From Reclinomonas americana ATCC 50394 (taxonomy: Eukaryota; Jakobida; Jakobea; Jakobida): 28,853 nt of DNA. Positions 20,196 to 28,853 of the stretch are shown in pieces (positions within the stretch are counted from its first letter, which is position 1; each line of letters begins with the position of its first letter). The DNA lies in NCBI GenBank assembly GCA_048213135.1, contig PS015441.1:1-28853 (forward strand), written 5' to 3'. The translations under genes and the position numbers were made by a program. The notes under the pieces are model-generated. The model did no database searches, was not told the origin of the DNA, and saw nothing but the letters and a program-made list of their open reading frames with translations.

Positions 20196-21159
20196 ATGGC
20201 GGACCTCAGTACGTCGCCACGCGAGCGGCAACGCCGCGCCTCCACACACCTGCAGCTCATGACCGTGCGACAAGAGTCACTCAGCAAGGAACTCGTTGAG
20301 GCCGCCAGGTATGGCTGCTCCTCTTCACACACACGCTCACTTTCGACTCACACTTTCGACTCGCACACGCGCAGGTTACTCGACGCCGAGGCCTGCTCGC
20401 GTCTGATCCGCGAGGGCGCGAACGCCGACTACCGCGACGGAGCGCCTCCAGCGGCCTCGGCAGTGGTCTCGTTTGCGACCACGGGTGCGCCTCCGTTGGT
20501 TCCGCGGTTGAATGTGGGCGGGAATGCGCCGAGTGTGGTGTCGCCGCTGGCCATGGGAAACACGCCGCTTTTGGTGGCATTAGGCGCGGGTAATGCGCGC
20601 AAGGCGTCGCTGAGTGCGGCGCGCGGTGGCGGGTGAGTGCAGCGAAAAAGTGGACAACATGGCGAGCGACTTCTCACACACACTCGCATGTGCGTGTGCG
20701 CAGTAATCGTGTGGATGATGATGATGGGCAGAGTGAGATGGTGGCATTGGCGACTGTGCGAGCGTTGTGTGTGGGTGGCGCGGACCCCAATGCCAAACGA
20801 TTGAGTGATGGATTGTTTCCGCTGATGCAGGTTGAGTGATTGATTGCATTTGTTGCGTTTCTTCTTCTTTCTGATTACGAGTCAGGCGGCGATTGCTGGT
20901 TGGGTGTGTGTTATTGAGTATCTGGTGCGTGACGCACGCGCGAATGTGAATGCGGCAAATGCGCGCGGGCAGACGAGGTTCGGTTCTGTTTCTCTTCGTT
21001 GGGATTGTGCTTTCTCTTGCTGATCATGTGGATCGGCATAGTTTGTTTGCGGCTGCGTCGCGTAACAATCTGCATGCGTGTCGTGTGTTGTTGGAGCTGG
21101 GCGCGGAGCCGGAGACGGTGGCGTCGACCGAGTCTGGTGGAATGACGCCGTTGTTGATT
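20196..21159 (+). CDS. Ankyrin-repeat protein (N-terminal part; may continue into the WD40 exons)
   Basis: The ATG at 20196 opens MADLSTSPRERQRRAS and a helix SLSKELVEAAR. After an intron (donor GTATGG near 20309, acceptor GCGCAG near 20374) comes RLLDAEACSRLIREGANADYR and a long loop ending GNTPLLVALGAGNA. Further exons give VRALCVGGADPNAKRLSDGLFPL (20700-20830), AAIAGWVCVIEYLV with ANVNAANARGQT (20886-20978) and LFAAASRNNLHACRVLLELG with GMTPLLI (21040-21159). These are four or five ankyrin repeats. The exon ends at a GTTGCG donor (21160) followed by a CT repeat and 423 N. Whether this gene ends in the gap or continues as the WD40 protein beyond it is unresolved; both parts share strand and no stop or promoter is visible between them. 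Confidence 0.75.
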
Positions 21160-21167
21160 GTTGCGTA

Positions 21168-21168
<1 letters not shown>

Positions 21169-21217
<49 letters not shown>
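21169..21217. repeat. (CT)n microsatellite entering a gap
   Basis: About 24 CT units with one interruption, in the intron after the last visible ankyrin exon. The array runs directly into the 423-N gap. Confidence 0.88.
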
Positions 21218-21640
21218 NNNNNNNNNNNNNNNNNNNNNNNNNNNNNNNNNNNNNNNNNNNNNNNNNNNNNNNNNNNNNNNNNNNNNNNNNNNNNNNNNNN
21301 NNNNNNNNNNNNNNNNNNNNNNNNNNNNNNNNNNNNNNNNNNNNNNNNNNNNNNNNNNNNNNNNNNNNNNNNNNNNNNNNNNNNNNNNNNNNNNNNNNNN
21401 NNNNNNNNNNNNNNNNNNNNNNNNNNNNNNNNNNNNNNNNNNNNNNNNNNNNNNNNNNNNNNNNNNNNNNNNNNNNNNNNNNNNNNNNNNNNNNNNNNNN
21501 NNNNNNNNNNNNNNNNNNNNNNNNNNNNNNNNNNNNNNNNNNNNNNNNNNNNNNNNNNNNNNNNNNNNNNNNNNNNNNNNNNNNNNNNNNNNNNNNNNNN
21601 NNNNNNNNNNNNNNNNNNNNNNNNNNNNNNNNNNNNNNNN
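21218..21640. other. Assembly gap (423 N)
   Basis: Separates ankyrin exons from WD40 exons on the same strand. Confidence 0.9.
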
Positions 21641-21696
21641 GTGTCGCGATCACAGACGACTGCGCGTTGTTTGCTGATGGCGTGTTTTGCTTGCAG

Positions 21697-23309
21697 GCAT
21701 CGTGCTCCTCCGACAAGCGTGTGCGAGTGACGCAGACGGAAGATCTCACGCAGCAGCAGCAGCGCCACCATCAGCGAGTTCGCATTCCGCACTTGCGTGG
21801 TCGTGCGGAGGAAGTGGAGGTCGGGTCGGTGATCAAGACGGTGGGCGAGCCGACTTGTTTGGCGTTCTCGCCGGATTCCATGTGCATTGCGTGGATCACC
21901 GAGTGGCCAGAGGCTGCACTCGAGGTGTGTGTGTGTGTGGCACATCCGCTGTCGTATCACGCGTGCTTATTTTCTCCACAAGATGTACCACGTGCCGCTG
22001 CATGCGCGCACCATGTATCGCACGCTGCCGCGATTCCAACGGAGTGCCGATTTGCATTCATTTGTGCACGAGGACTGCCGTGAGTTGTCGGCGTTCACCT
22101 TTGTGGCGCCCAGCAGCTTCCGCGGCCTGTTGCGGATGGTCACTGGTGCCACCGACGGCTCACTAGCGGTGTGGTTGCGCACTCAAGAACGGGGCCTCGG
22201 CGCCGTGTGTGAATGGCGCTGGACGCGAGTCTTCCAGTACCACGGTCACGCCGACGAGGAGGATCCAACGGTGAATGCGGTGTGTGTGGATGAATTTGGC
22301 ATGACGCTGGCCTCGGGCGGCGACAGCGGCGTCATTCTCATCCACGGCATTCCACCCCTCGACGGCACCGGCGGTCTGCCTGCCGATTTCGACACGACGC
22401 CCATTGTTGTGCTGCGACCACCACGGACAGCGTCGTCCGCCGGCGCCAGCCGCGATGCATCCGCGGCAATTCGTGCGCTCTCCTTTTGCAACGTGTCGGG
22501 CATCCTGGCCTCGGGAGGCGACGATGGCCTGGTGCGTCTGTGGAATGTCGACACGGGCGAGTGTGTGGTCTCCCTGCGAGGTTTGTGAGAGAGATCGATT
22601 GCCGTCATCGGCAGCGTCGTGCTTATTAACAGAGATGTGCAGGCCATCGGGGTGATGTGACGTGCTTGGCGTTTTCGCCGGATGCCACTCGCCTGGCGTC
22701 GGGATCGACGGATGGTCGGGTGGCCATCTGGAATCCGTACTCGCGCTCTATTCTCGGCCTCATCGAGCCCAAAAATGTGCGTCTCTCGTGTTTTTTTGCG
22801 GTACCGGGGCGGTGCGTCTGACTCCCTTACAGGACGCGGTGCATTCCATTGGGTGGGAGCCGTCTGGCGTGCACCTGGCGGTGGGCACGGTCGGCAGCAT
22901 TGATTCGTGGCGCGTGACCGGCGAAGGTGTGCTTCTCTTGCACGCGCGTTTGTTGCCTTCGCACTGCCCTCACGTGTTCTCTCGTGCAGCTCCCGTGGCA
23001 CAGGAAATGGTGCTGGCACGGCAGGCCTTCACGCTGCTGAATGCGGAAGCCGAGGACCCCACACTCGACGCCAAGGAGGCTCGCCTCCTCACGTTCATCA
23101 CGCAGGGAATGTACGTTGTGCTGGAGCACACCACCCTCCTGTGGCGCCGCAGCATGGAGCAGCAGCAACGGCCGGTCGCACACCCCGAACCGGCAAGTGG
23201 CTCGAACCCCGTGCCCGCACACACTGCTGCTGCTGCTGGTGATGATGATGGTGATGGTGATGGTGACTATGATGATTACGAGGACGACGGTGGTGATGGC
23301 GACGAGTGA
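21697..23309 (+). CDS. WD40-repeat protein (5' end in gap; may be the C-terminus of the ankyrin gene)
   Basis: The first exon follows a TTGCAG acceptor (21691-21696) and encodes ASCSSDKRVRV, a Gln/His-rich stretch and TCLAFSPDSMCIAWI. The next, from about 21984, gives MYHVPLHARTMYRTLPRFQR, MVTGATDGSLAVWLR, TLASGGDSGVILIHG and LASGGDDGLVRLWNVDTGECV. Further exons give HRGDVTCLAFSPDATRLASG with DGRVAIWNPYSRS (22644-22776) and DAVHSIGWEPSGVHLAVGT (22833-22926). The last exon is an alpha-helical, mostly non-WD tail ending in an Asp/Gly-rich acidic run at TGA 23307-23309. At least six blades form a propeller. It is an interaction scaffold; the specific family was not recognised. Confidence 0.78.
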
Positions 23310-23434
23310 GACTCACCTGCCGACTTAATACATACCACACTCATGCACACACACTCACAACACACGCTTCAATGCCGACATTGTCAAAACCGCATGGTCG
23401 AGAGTTGGTTGCCCGCGCTCTAGCAGACGATTAG

Positions 23435-24455
23435 CTACCGTTCAAGCTCCACACTCGGTGCTACCAGCAGTCTCTGAAACCGATGTAGGGTCACTGCGTG
23501 CGGCAACAAAGTGAGAAGCAGTCGCGCAGGGCAGGCAGTCATTGAGCGTGTATACCTCCCGAATACATCGTACTCGCCACGTCCCATGGAGTGCGGCCGC
23601 TGTTGTCGCACTCGCCAATCAGTGCCCCTCGCTCAATCAGCGCTCTGGCCGTGTCCACATGCCCGCCCTCCACGGCACGATGCAGCGGCGTCTTGCCTGT
23701 GATCATCAGCACCGGTTGTCAGTTTGTCGCCGCCATTGTAAGCGACCAACAGCCCAACTGACCGTCAAATCGCTGTGCATCCACATCAGCGCCGAAGCGG
23801 TCCACGAACAAGCACACCTGGTACCCCACGAGGTGTGTAAGTGCGAGTGAGTTGCGCGTGAGCCGATAGATTGACTGTGCTTGCTTACCAAGTCGGTGTG
23901 CCCCATGAAACAGCATCCATGCAGTGGTATCGCCCCATCCACTTGCACGTGATGCACACTGCATCCAAATTGCACCAACAGCTCAGCCGCATCTGCGCGG
24001 TTGTGCTTCACTGCATAAAAAAGCGCCGTCTGCCGAAATCTATCAAGCACAATGGATCGTTGACAACTGTGAGCCGCGCGCACACGCACAGAGAGAGAGA
24101 GAGAGAGGGTGGTGTGTGTGAGACACACACCCATCGAGTACGTTGGGGTCGTAGCCAGCGTGCAACAGGCGCGACACCTCCTCAAACTGGCCCTCGATGG
24201 CCGCAGTCAGCAGTGGACCTAATTGCCGTCGTGATCCTGTGATGAAAGCACACAGGAAGAGAAGAGAAGAGGAGAGGAGAGAGGCGCACGTGTTATGATC
24301 AGCATGAGACTCACTTCACAACTGCACAAGTGACAGTCCACGCGCGCGCGAATGAATGGACTGCAATTTCTCACACAACTTCGTTGTTGCTGCTGCTGTG
24401 GATGATGATGGTGCGTGGCCTGCGATGAGGGCTCCACTGCGGCAACAGAAGCCAT
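23435..24455 (-). CDS. Small ankyrin-repeat protein
   Basis: TAG at 23437-23435. Ankyrin repeats in order: PLLTAAIEGQFEEVSRLLHA with GYDPNVLDG (about 24135-24225), FRQTALFYAVKHNRADAAEL then GAIPLHGCCFMGHTDLV (about 23890-24040), VCLFVDRFGADVDAQRFDG (about 23763-23820), and KTPLHRAVEGGHVDTARALI with GRTPWDVAS (about 23567-23700). A final exon gives a short tail ending APSVELER. The start is uncertain: ATG 24455-24453 opens MASVAAVEPSSQ with His and Gln runs and is followed by a GTGAGT donor, but its phase does not match the next ankyrin exon unless another donor is used. Probably a cytosolic adaptor; no partner domain is visible. Confidence 0.72.
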
Positions 24456-24529
24456 CGTTTCTCTCTCTCTCGTGCAATGCAGCAAAATCAACAGACAGGA
24501 CGAGCGGGACTTGCGACGTACATCAAAAC
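24456..24529. promoter_or_regulatory. Short divergent spacer, ankyrin / LRR genes
   Basis: 74 bp between the proposed facing start codons. The minus-strand start is uncertain, so the true spacer may be longer. No core promoter motif was recognised. Confidence 0.35.
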
Positions 24530-26098
24530 ATGACAACAATTGAGGAGCGAAGGGTGGAGGAGGAGGTGGAGGTGGAGGTGGTGGGTGAGGAGGAGGAGCG
24601 GAATGAGCGCACACTGGCGTACGTGCAGTACATGGTGGCGACGCTCGGTGGCAAGGTGCTTTCTCGCACACGCACACACAATGTCACCAAAAAAACGAGG
24701 CTAATTATGTGCCTCAGGTGGATTTTCGCCTGTATCGACTGGGCGATGCCAAGCTGCGGCATATTGTGGGAGTGGCACTGCAGCGTTGCGGTGATGAGCT
24801 GCGATCGTTGGATTTGACCGGTTCGCGCACACACAACGTCGTCGCGCACCAAAAAAAGGAGCTTTTTTTGAACCCTCTTCTCGCTCTGTGGCAGGCAACG
24901 AGCTGACGGATGCCTCGGCGCAGTCGCTGGCACTGTGCATGCCATCGCTGGAGAGCTTGCGCTTGTCAGGTTTGTGCTCCGTACGCATCCATTTCACCCT
25001 CTCAGCTGCTGATCGATCATCGTTCACAGTGAACATGCTCACTGGCGATGGCATGCGACAACTGTTTGCCGACGATCGTGGACCTGTGCTGCGACCGCGA
25101 CTGCGCGAGCTGGACATGTGGAGTTGCGATGAGCGCATAGTGTGCTTTCCTTTCTGACGCGGTCTCACCCTCTTGCATATAGACAACTCGATCGGCGATG
25201 ATGGAGTGGAGGCGATCGCCCGCGCGTGCCCCAACCTCACCAGCATCAACGTGAGTGAGACGGGCGTCGGCAATGCGGGTATGTTGGCCCTGTGCACGCA
25301 CTGCACGCAGCTGCGGCGAATCCAGGCGAGCGGTGCGTTGTGGTTTATTCTCTTCCTTTCGCCATCGCCATTGCCAGCGAGTCGCCGACCATATGTGCCG
25401 CCCGTGCAGAGAACCGTATCTCTGACGCTGGTCTGGCGCTGCTGAGCAACCTGGCGCAGCTGCGGTACCTGTCGCTGTCATGTTGCGTCCATCGCAGCGA
25501 GCGTGCACACCGTGATGAGCGCTCATCTTATATTTTTTGTGCGCCAGTCAACAAGATCAGCGACGCTGGCGCTGAGAGCATTGCCGACTCACGTGCGCCG
25601 ATTCGCGAGCTCCGCTTGTCGTCCACGGGAGTGCGTGAGCAGGGCATTCTGGCGATTGCGCACAGCCTGCGCTTCTTGAGTGACCTGGACGTCGATCGGC
25701 GACTCCGCATCGTCGCGGCTCCGGTGCTGCAGTGCACGACCGAGTTGGGCGCCCTGCGCGAGGCGCACGAGTTGTGCAGTGTGCGCACGCACGACCCGCG
25801 AGTGCCGCCGGACGTCGCCAAGTATTTTGAGTTCTGCATGCAGGTGCTGCAGGTGGTGGCCGATCAGTCGGCGCTGCTGTTCCGCCAGCGTGGCTTGCTG
25901 ACCGACCGTGTTCCGATCGAGCGCGGTCCGTCGCGACACCGGCCGCGTGGTGGATGGCACGGGCATCGTGGTGGTGGTGGTGGTGGTCAGGGTCGAGGGC
26001 GGGGAGGAGGTGGAGGAGGTGGAGGTGGTGGTGGTAATCGCGGCCGCGGTGGTCGGCGACCGTGGCGGGGAGGTGGGCGTGGTGGTGCGAGGCAGTGA
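24530..26098 (+). CDS. Leucine-rich-repeat protein with C-terminal RGG box
   Basis: Seven exons join in frame to 389 residues: 24530-24655, 24718-24820, 24895-24969, 25030-25122, 25183-25332, 25410-25481 and 25548-26098. After an acidic Glu/Val-rich N-terminus come LRRs of the ribonuclease-inhibitor/cysteine-containing type: LRSLDLTG, NELTDASAQSLALCMPSLES, NSIGDDGVEAIARACPNLTS, NRISDAGLALLSNLAQLRYL and NKISDAGAESIADS. This is the pattern of AMN1 and F-box/LRR proteins, but no F-box is seen. The C-terminal 60 residues are Gly and Arg rich with repeated RGG/GRG (25940-26095), a class of RNA-binding, arginine-methylated tail. Introns 2 to 6 are all phase 1 and fall at the start of each repeat. 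An RNA-linked adaptor role is inferred only. Confidence 0.88.
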
Positions 26099-26215
26099 CA
26101 GGGTATTGGCATGTTTCTTTTTGTTTGGTTTGCAATAATAATAATAATAACAAGTAACAACAAAACAAAACTCAATCACTACACACTCCCCCCCAACCGC
26201 TGCCACCGCTCAGCA
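26099..26215. other. Convergent 3' spacer
   Basis: 117 bp between the facing stop codons of the LRR and kinase genes. It holds an AATAATAATAATAATAACAA tract that could provide A-rich polyadenylation signals for the plus-strand gene. Confidence 0.4.
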
Positions 26216-26886
26216 TCATGGATCCGTTGGTGGCGGCCGCTCATTGGTGTCACCCGCTGTCGCGGAAGCTGCCGCCGCCGCAGCTACTGCTGCTGCTGCA
26301 GCAGCAGCCGTTGCCGTTGCAGAGGGTGCAGTCATGTGCGTCTTGCTCGGCATGGTCGCAGGCGAGGGCATGGAAGACGACGATGAGGACGAGGAGGACG
26401 ATGACGACGACAAATTCGCGGTGGGATTGGTGAAGGGGAACGAGGCCGCTACCACCGGTGGTGCATCGGTGTCGGGCGTGTAGAGGCCACGCTCAACCAC
26501 CCAGCTGTGCACCAAAGACAAGGATGAGGAAAGCGATGACATGAAGGAGAGAAAGTCAACACCGTACTCAACTTGGCCAGCCACGAAGCACTCGGTGCGC
26601 TAGTGATAAACGCCGACGTGAGCAGGTGCTGGGCGGTGGGTCGCTGCTCTGGGTCGCGCTTCAAACTGGAAACACGAAAGCAACGGATGAGCGCGTCGGG
26701 AGCACAAAAAAAGGATTGTGACTTCTGTGTCGCACCAGCTGCTGACAAACTCGCGGAATGCCTCCGAGTGTCCGCTAGGCAGCTCGGGAAGCGGGTACGT
26801 GCAGATGCGATTCATGAGGCCGAAATGATCCGGCGCTGTGTGCACACATCAGTAAAAGCGAGGCTGCGCGACTTGACAAACGCGCT
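26216..26886 (-). CDS. Protein kinase C-lobe, STE/MAP2K-like, 5' end in gap
   Basis: TGA at 26218-26216. Visible exons encode subdomains X-XI of a Ser/Thr or dual-specificity kinase: PDHFGLMNRICTYPLPELPS, then SEAFREFVSSC joined across a GTGCGA...CCAG intron to LKRDPEQRPTAQHLLTSAFI, with the conserved Arg of the DPxxRP motif. This layout (LP, SxxFxxFV, CLxxxPxxRP, HPFI-like) resembles MAP kinase kinases and other STE kinases. A second junction using donor GTTGAG leads to a tail of serine and alanine runs. The catalytic residues lie upstream, hidden by the 442-N gap, so activity and exact family cannot be judged. Confidence 0.72.
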
Positions 26887-27328
26887 NNNNNNNNNNNNNN
26901 NNNNNNNNNNNNNNNNNNNNNNNNNNNNNNNNNNNNNNNNNNNNNNNNNNNNNNNNNNNNNNNNNNNNNNNNNNNNNNNNNNNNNNNNNNNNNNNNNNNN
27001 NNNNNNNNNNNNNNNNNNNNNNNNNNNNNNNNNNNNNNNNNNNNNNNNNNNNNNNNNNNNNNNNNNNNNNNNNNNNNNNNNNNNNNNNNNNNNNNNNNNN
27101 NNNNNNNNNNNNNNNNNNNNNNNNNNNNNNNNNNNNNNNNNNNNNNNNNNNNNNNNNNNNNNNNNNNNNNNNNNNNNNNNNNNNNNNNNNNNNNNNNNNN
27201 NNNNNNNNNNNNNNNNNNNNNNNNNNNNNNNNNNNNNNNNNNNNNNNNNNNNNNNNNNNNNNNNNNNNNNNNNNNNNNNNNNNNNNNNNNNNNNNNNNNN
27301 NNNNNNNNNNNNNNNNNNNNNNNNNNNN
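26887..27328. other. Assembly gap (442 N)
   Basis: Hides the N-lobe of the minus-strand kinase and the start of the plus-strand acidic protein. Confidence 0.9.
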
Positions 27329-27767
27329 TGCTGCTGCCGCAGCCGGCACTGGCCACGAGCAGGGCGCCGATGTGGCGCCGCCCGCGCCGCTCGAGTTCGA
27401 CACCATCACCGACGTCAAGTTCTTTGCACGTTTGCTGGACGATGATGACTCGGACTCGGAGGATTCGGACTCGGATGAGGCTGACGGGCAGCCGTCGCCG
27501 CTGCGTGCGCGCAGCGATCCGTGGGTCCTGCGTCTGTACGTGGCGCTCGCTGGCCTGGCTCCCGGCAACGTGCCGGCCAATGTGGCTTTCGGCATTGACG
27601 CTCGTCGCAGCGATGTGGCTCGTGCCACACGTCGCGCGCAGCACGAGGTGCAGCGTCGCGCCCTACGCTCGGCCACCTACCACGTGTCGTCGCACGTGAA
27701 GGGCGTGACCGCCGGGGTGGATGTGCACCGTCAGAGTGGCGCACAGCGTTGTCGCCGCGGCTCGTGA
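27329..27767 (+). CDS. Unrecognised acidic protein, C-terminal exon
   Basis: Open from the gap to TGA 27765-27767. It starts with an Ala-rich stretch, then PLEFDTITDVKFFARLL, an acidic Asp/Ser/Glu cluster of about 20 residues (possible casein kinase II sites), and a predicted mostly helical Arg/Ala-rich tail with YVALAGLAPGNVPANVAFG. I do not recognise the family. The minus-strand alternative is a serine-rich frame without conserved features; the plus frame is preferred for its defined stop and balanced composition. The codon use is GC-rich like the neighbours. Confidence 0.55.
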
Positions 27768-28035
27768 AGCGGCGCCGCCGCCACCATTATTTTTTTTTGC
27801 TGTTGATTCTCTTTTCTCTCTCATGTTTTTTCGTTCATTGCGATTGTGTGTGATTATTACGTGTTCTTGCTCTTCTGTTCTCGCGTGTTAACGAGAGTTA
27901 ATTCACGCAAGCTAACAGAAGCGCAGGGCGGGAGTAATAAACCCCAACCGCCGCATGAGATCAAACAACAATGCATGAGTCCCATTGTCATGATCGCGCT
28001 CGTTTGTTCGTCATCACGCAGAGAAACGTCTGAGA
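27768..28035. other. Intergenic spacer, tandem genes
   Basis: 268 bp and the only same-strand spacer of this type in the window. It is T-rich at its start (27787-27840), consistent with a 3' UTR. An imperfect inverted repeat lies at 27883-27908 (GCGTGTTAAC, loop GAGA, GTTAATTCACGC). No RNA gene was recognised. Confidence 0.4.
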
Positions 28036-28853
28036 ATGGACTCACCCATCGCGCCTCCACCACCGGCGCTGGTTGAGCGCAAAGTTCCACTCTCTTCCCT
28101 CTCTCTGCTCCTCCTCTCCTCCCTCTGTCTCACTCACTCACTGTCACACTGTGACACACACAACAGGAGGAGTCGTTTGACATTTTGCGTCGCGTGGGCA
28201 CCGGTCGCTTCTCAGAGGTCTTTCTCGCCCGCGAGAGAGCCACACAGAAGCTAGTCGTACTCAAGGTTCGCGCTCAAAAAGTGTTCCTCCTCGTCTTCCC
28301 TCATGACATCACTGACTGATTGCGCATATAGTTTGTGCAGGTGTGATCACTCTTTCTCTCTCGTTGTCAACACACACACACACACTCACATATGTGCTTC
28401 ACATAGTGTGATGTAGTGGAGATGCCTGGTGAGAGCGATCTGGAGCCTGTGGATCGAGAGCACGACGCATTGTCGGCGTGCAGTCAAGCTGCGCATCCGA
28501 ATGTCATGTCGTGCGCAGGGTGGGTGCTGCGAGCGCATCACGTGGGCTTTGTGCTGGAGTGGATGAATGTGGGCACACTCGGCCGACTCATGGAGGTCTA
28601 TGTCTGAGCACCAGGCAGCAACAGCGCGTGCTCATTCATGCTCTTGCTGACTCTTTGACGCAGGTGTGCCCGAACAAGTGCGTTCCTGAGCCTGTGTTGG
28701 CGGCTGTGGCCAAGCAGGTGCTGCGTGGCTTGGCGTACATCCACAGGCCTCCACTGCGCCTCCTGCACCGCGATATCAAGCCCGATAACATTCTGCTCAC
28801 GGTTGCGTCTGTCTCACAGCGTCATTCGCTATCGTCGTGCTCACATAAGGCGT
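28036..28853 (+). CDS. Protein kinase, STE/MAP2K-like, 3' partial
   Basis: The ATG at 28036 opens a Pro-rich MDSPIAPPPPALVERK. After an intron ending ACACAACAG near 28165, the next exon gives FDILRRVGTGRFSEVFLARE, the glycine-rich ATP loop, and VVLK, the ATP-anchoring lysine. A further exon (about 28408-28592) carries the alphaC region, HPNVMSCAGWVLRAHHVGFV and the hinge LEWMNVGTLGRLME. The next begins after CAG near 28664 and gives LAAVAKQVLRGLAYIH with LLHRDIKPDNILLT, the catalytic loop with intact HRD Asp, Lys and Asn. The DFG motif lies beyond the window. The wide hinge and GTL element resemble MAP kinase kinases. It appears catalytically competent. Confidence 0.83.

Noticed and set aside
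26849-27676. Minus-strand serine-rich frame opposite the acidic protein
   Set aside because: It lacks recognisable motifs and is the mirror of the Asp/Ser codons on the plus strand, which has a defined stop at 27767.

Overview
The window comes from a compact, GC-rich, intron-dense nuclear genome, most likely of a unicellular eukaryote. The evidence is many short spliceosomal introns (mostly about 40-100 nt), GT...AG junctions that join conserved domains in frame, eukaryotic protein families throughout, and a RbfA with a mitochondrial-type presequence. I cannot name the species. Six runs of N interrupt the sequence (14269-14288, 15422-15441, 18675-18735, 19416-19742, 21218-21640, 26887-27328), so several gene models are partial.

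Layout: (1) 54-2941 (+), an atypical E2F transcription factor with two DNA-binding domains, 5' end outside the window. (2) 2965-13344 (-), a complete four-domain voltage-gated calcium-channel alpha-1 subunit with an EEEE selectivity filter, EF-hand-like region and IQ motif. (3) 13491-14268 (+), an F-box protein running into a gap. (4) 14289-15420 (-), a WD40 protein. (5) 15442-16199 (-), mitochondrial RbfA. (6) 16240-17987 (+), a WD40 protein resembling WDR53. (7) 18025-20028 (-), an ankyrin-repeat protein with a C-terminal PH domain. (8) 20196-23309 (+), ankyrin repeats followed after a gap by WD40 repeats (one gene or two). (9) 23435-24455 (-), an ankyrin protein. (10) 24530-26098 (+), a leucine-rich-repeat protein with an RGG tail. 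(11) 26216-26886 (-), the C-lobe of a STE/MAP2K-like kinase. (12) 27329-27767 (+), the C-terminus of an unrecognised acidic protein. (13) 28036 to the window end (+), the N-lobe and catalytic loop of another kinase. Genes alternate strands almost perfectly. Facing start codons lie 40-167 bp apart and facing stop codons 23-125 bp apart, so promoters are shared and 3' ends nearly touch.

The most interesting signal is inside the calcium-channel gene. Two introns have clear minor-spliceosome (U12-type) signals. One is an AT-AC intron (12156-12242; ATATCCTT donor, TCCTTGAC branch site, AC 3' end) just before segment IS1. The other is a GT-AG intron (8978-9058; GTATCCTTTT donor, perfect TCCTTAAC branch site) inside segment IIS6. 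Splicing at these exact borders restores the conserved channel reading frame, whereas ordinary GT-AG splicing does not do so at the first. U12-type introns are known in animal voltage-gated sodium and calcium channel genes. This window therefore suggests a functioning minor spliceosome here and possibly an old, conserved intron in this channel family.

The genes do not form one pathway. The recognisable themes are cell-cycle transcription (E2F), calcium signalling (channel, kinases), repeat scaffolds (three ankyrin, three WD40, one LRR gene), ubiquitin adaptors (F-box, possibly WDR53-like) and mitochondrial ribosome maturation (RbfA).
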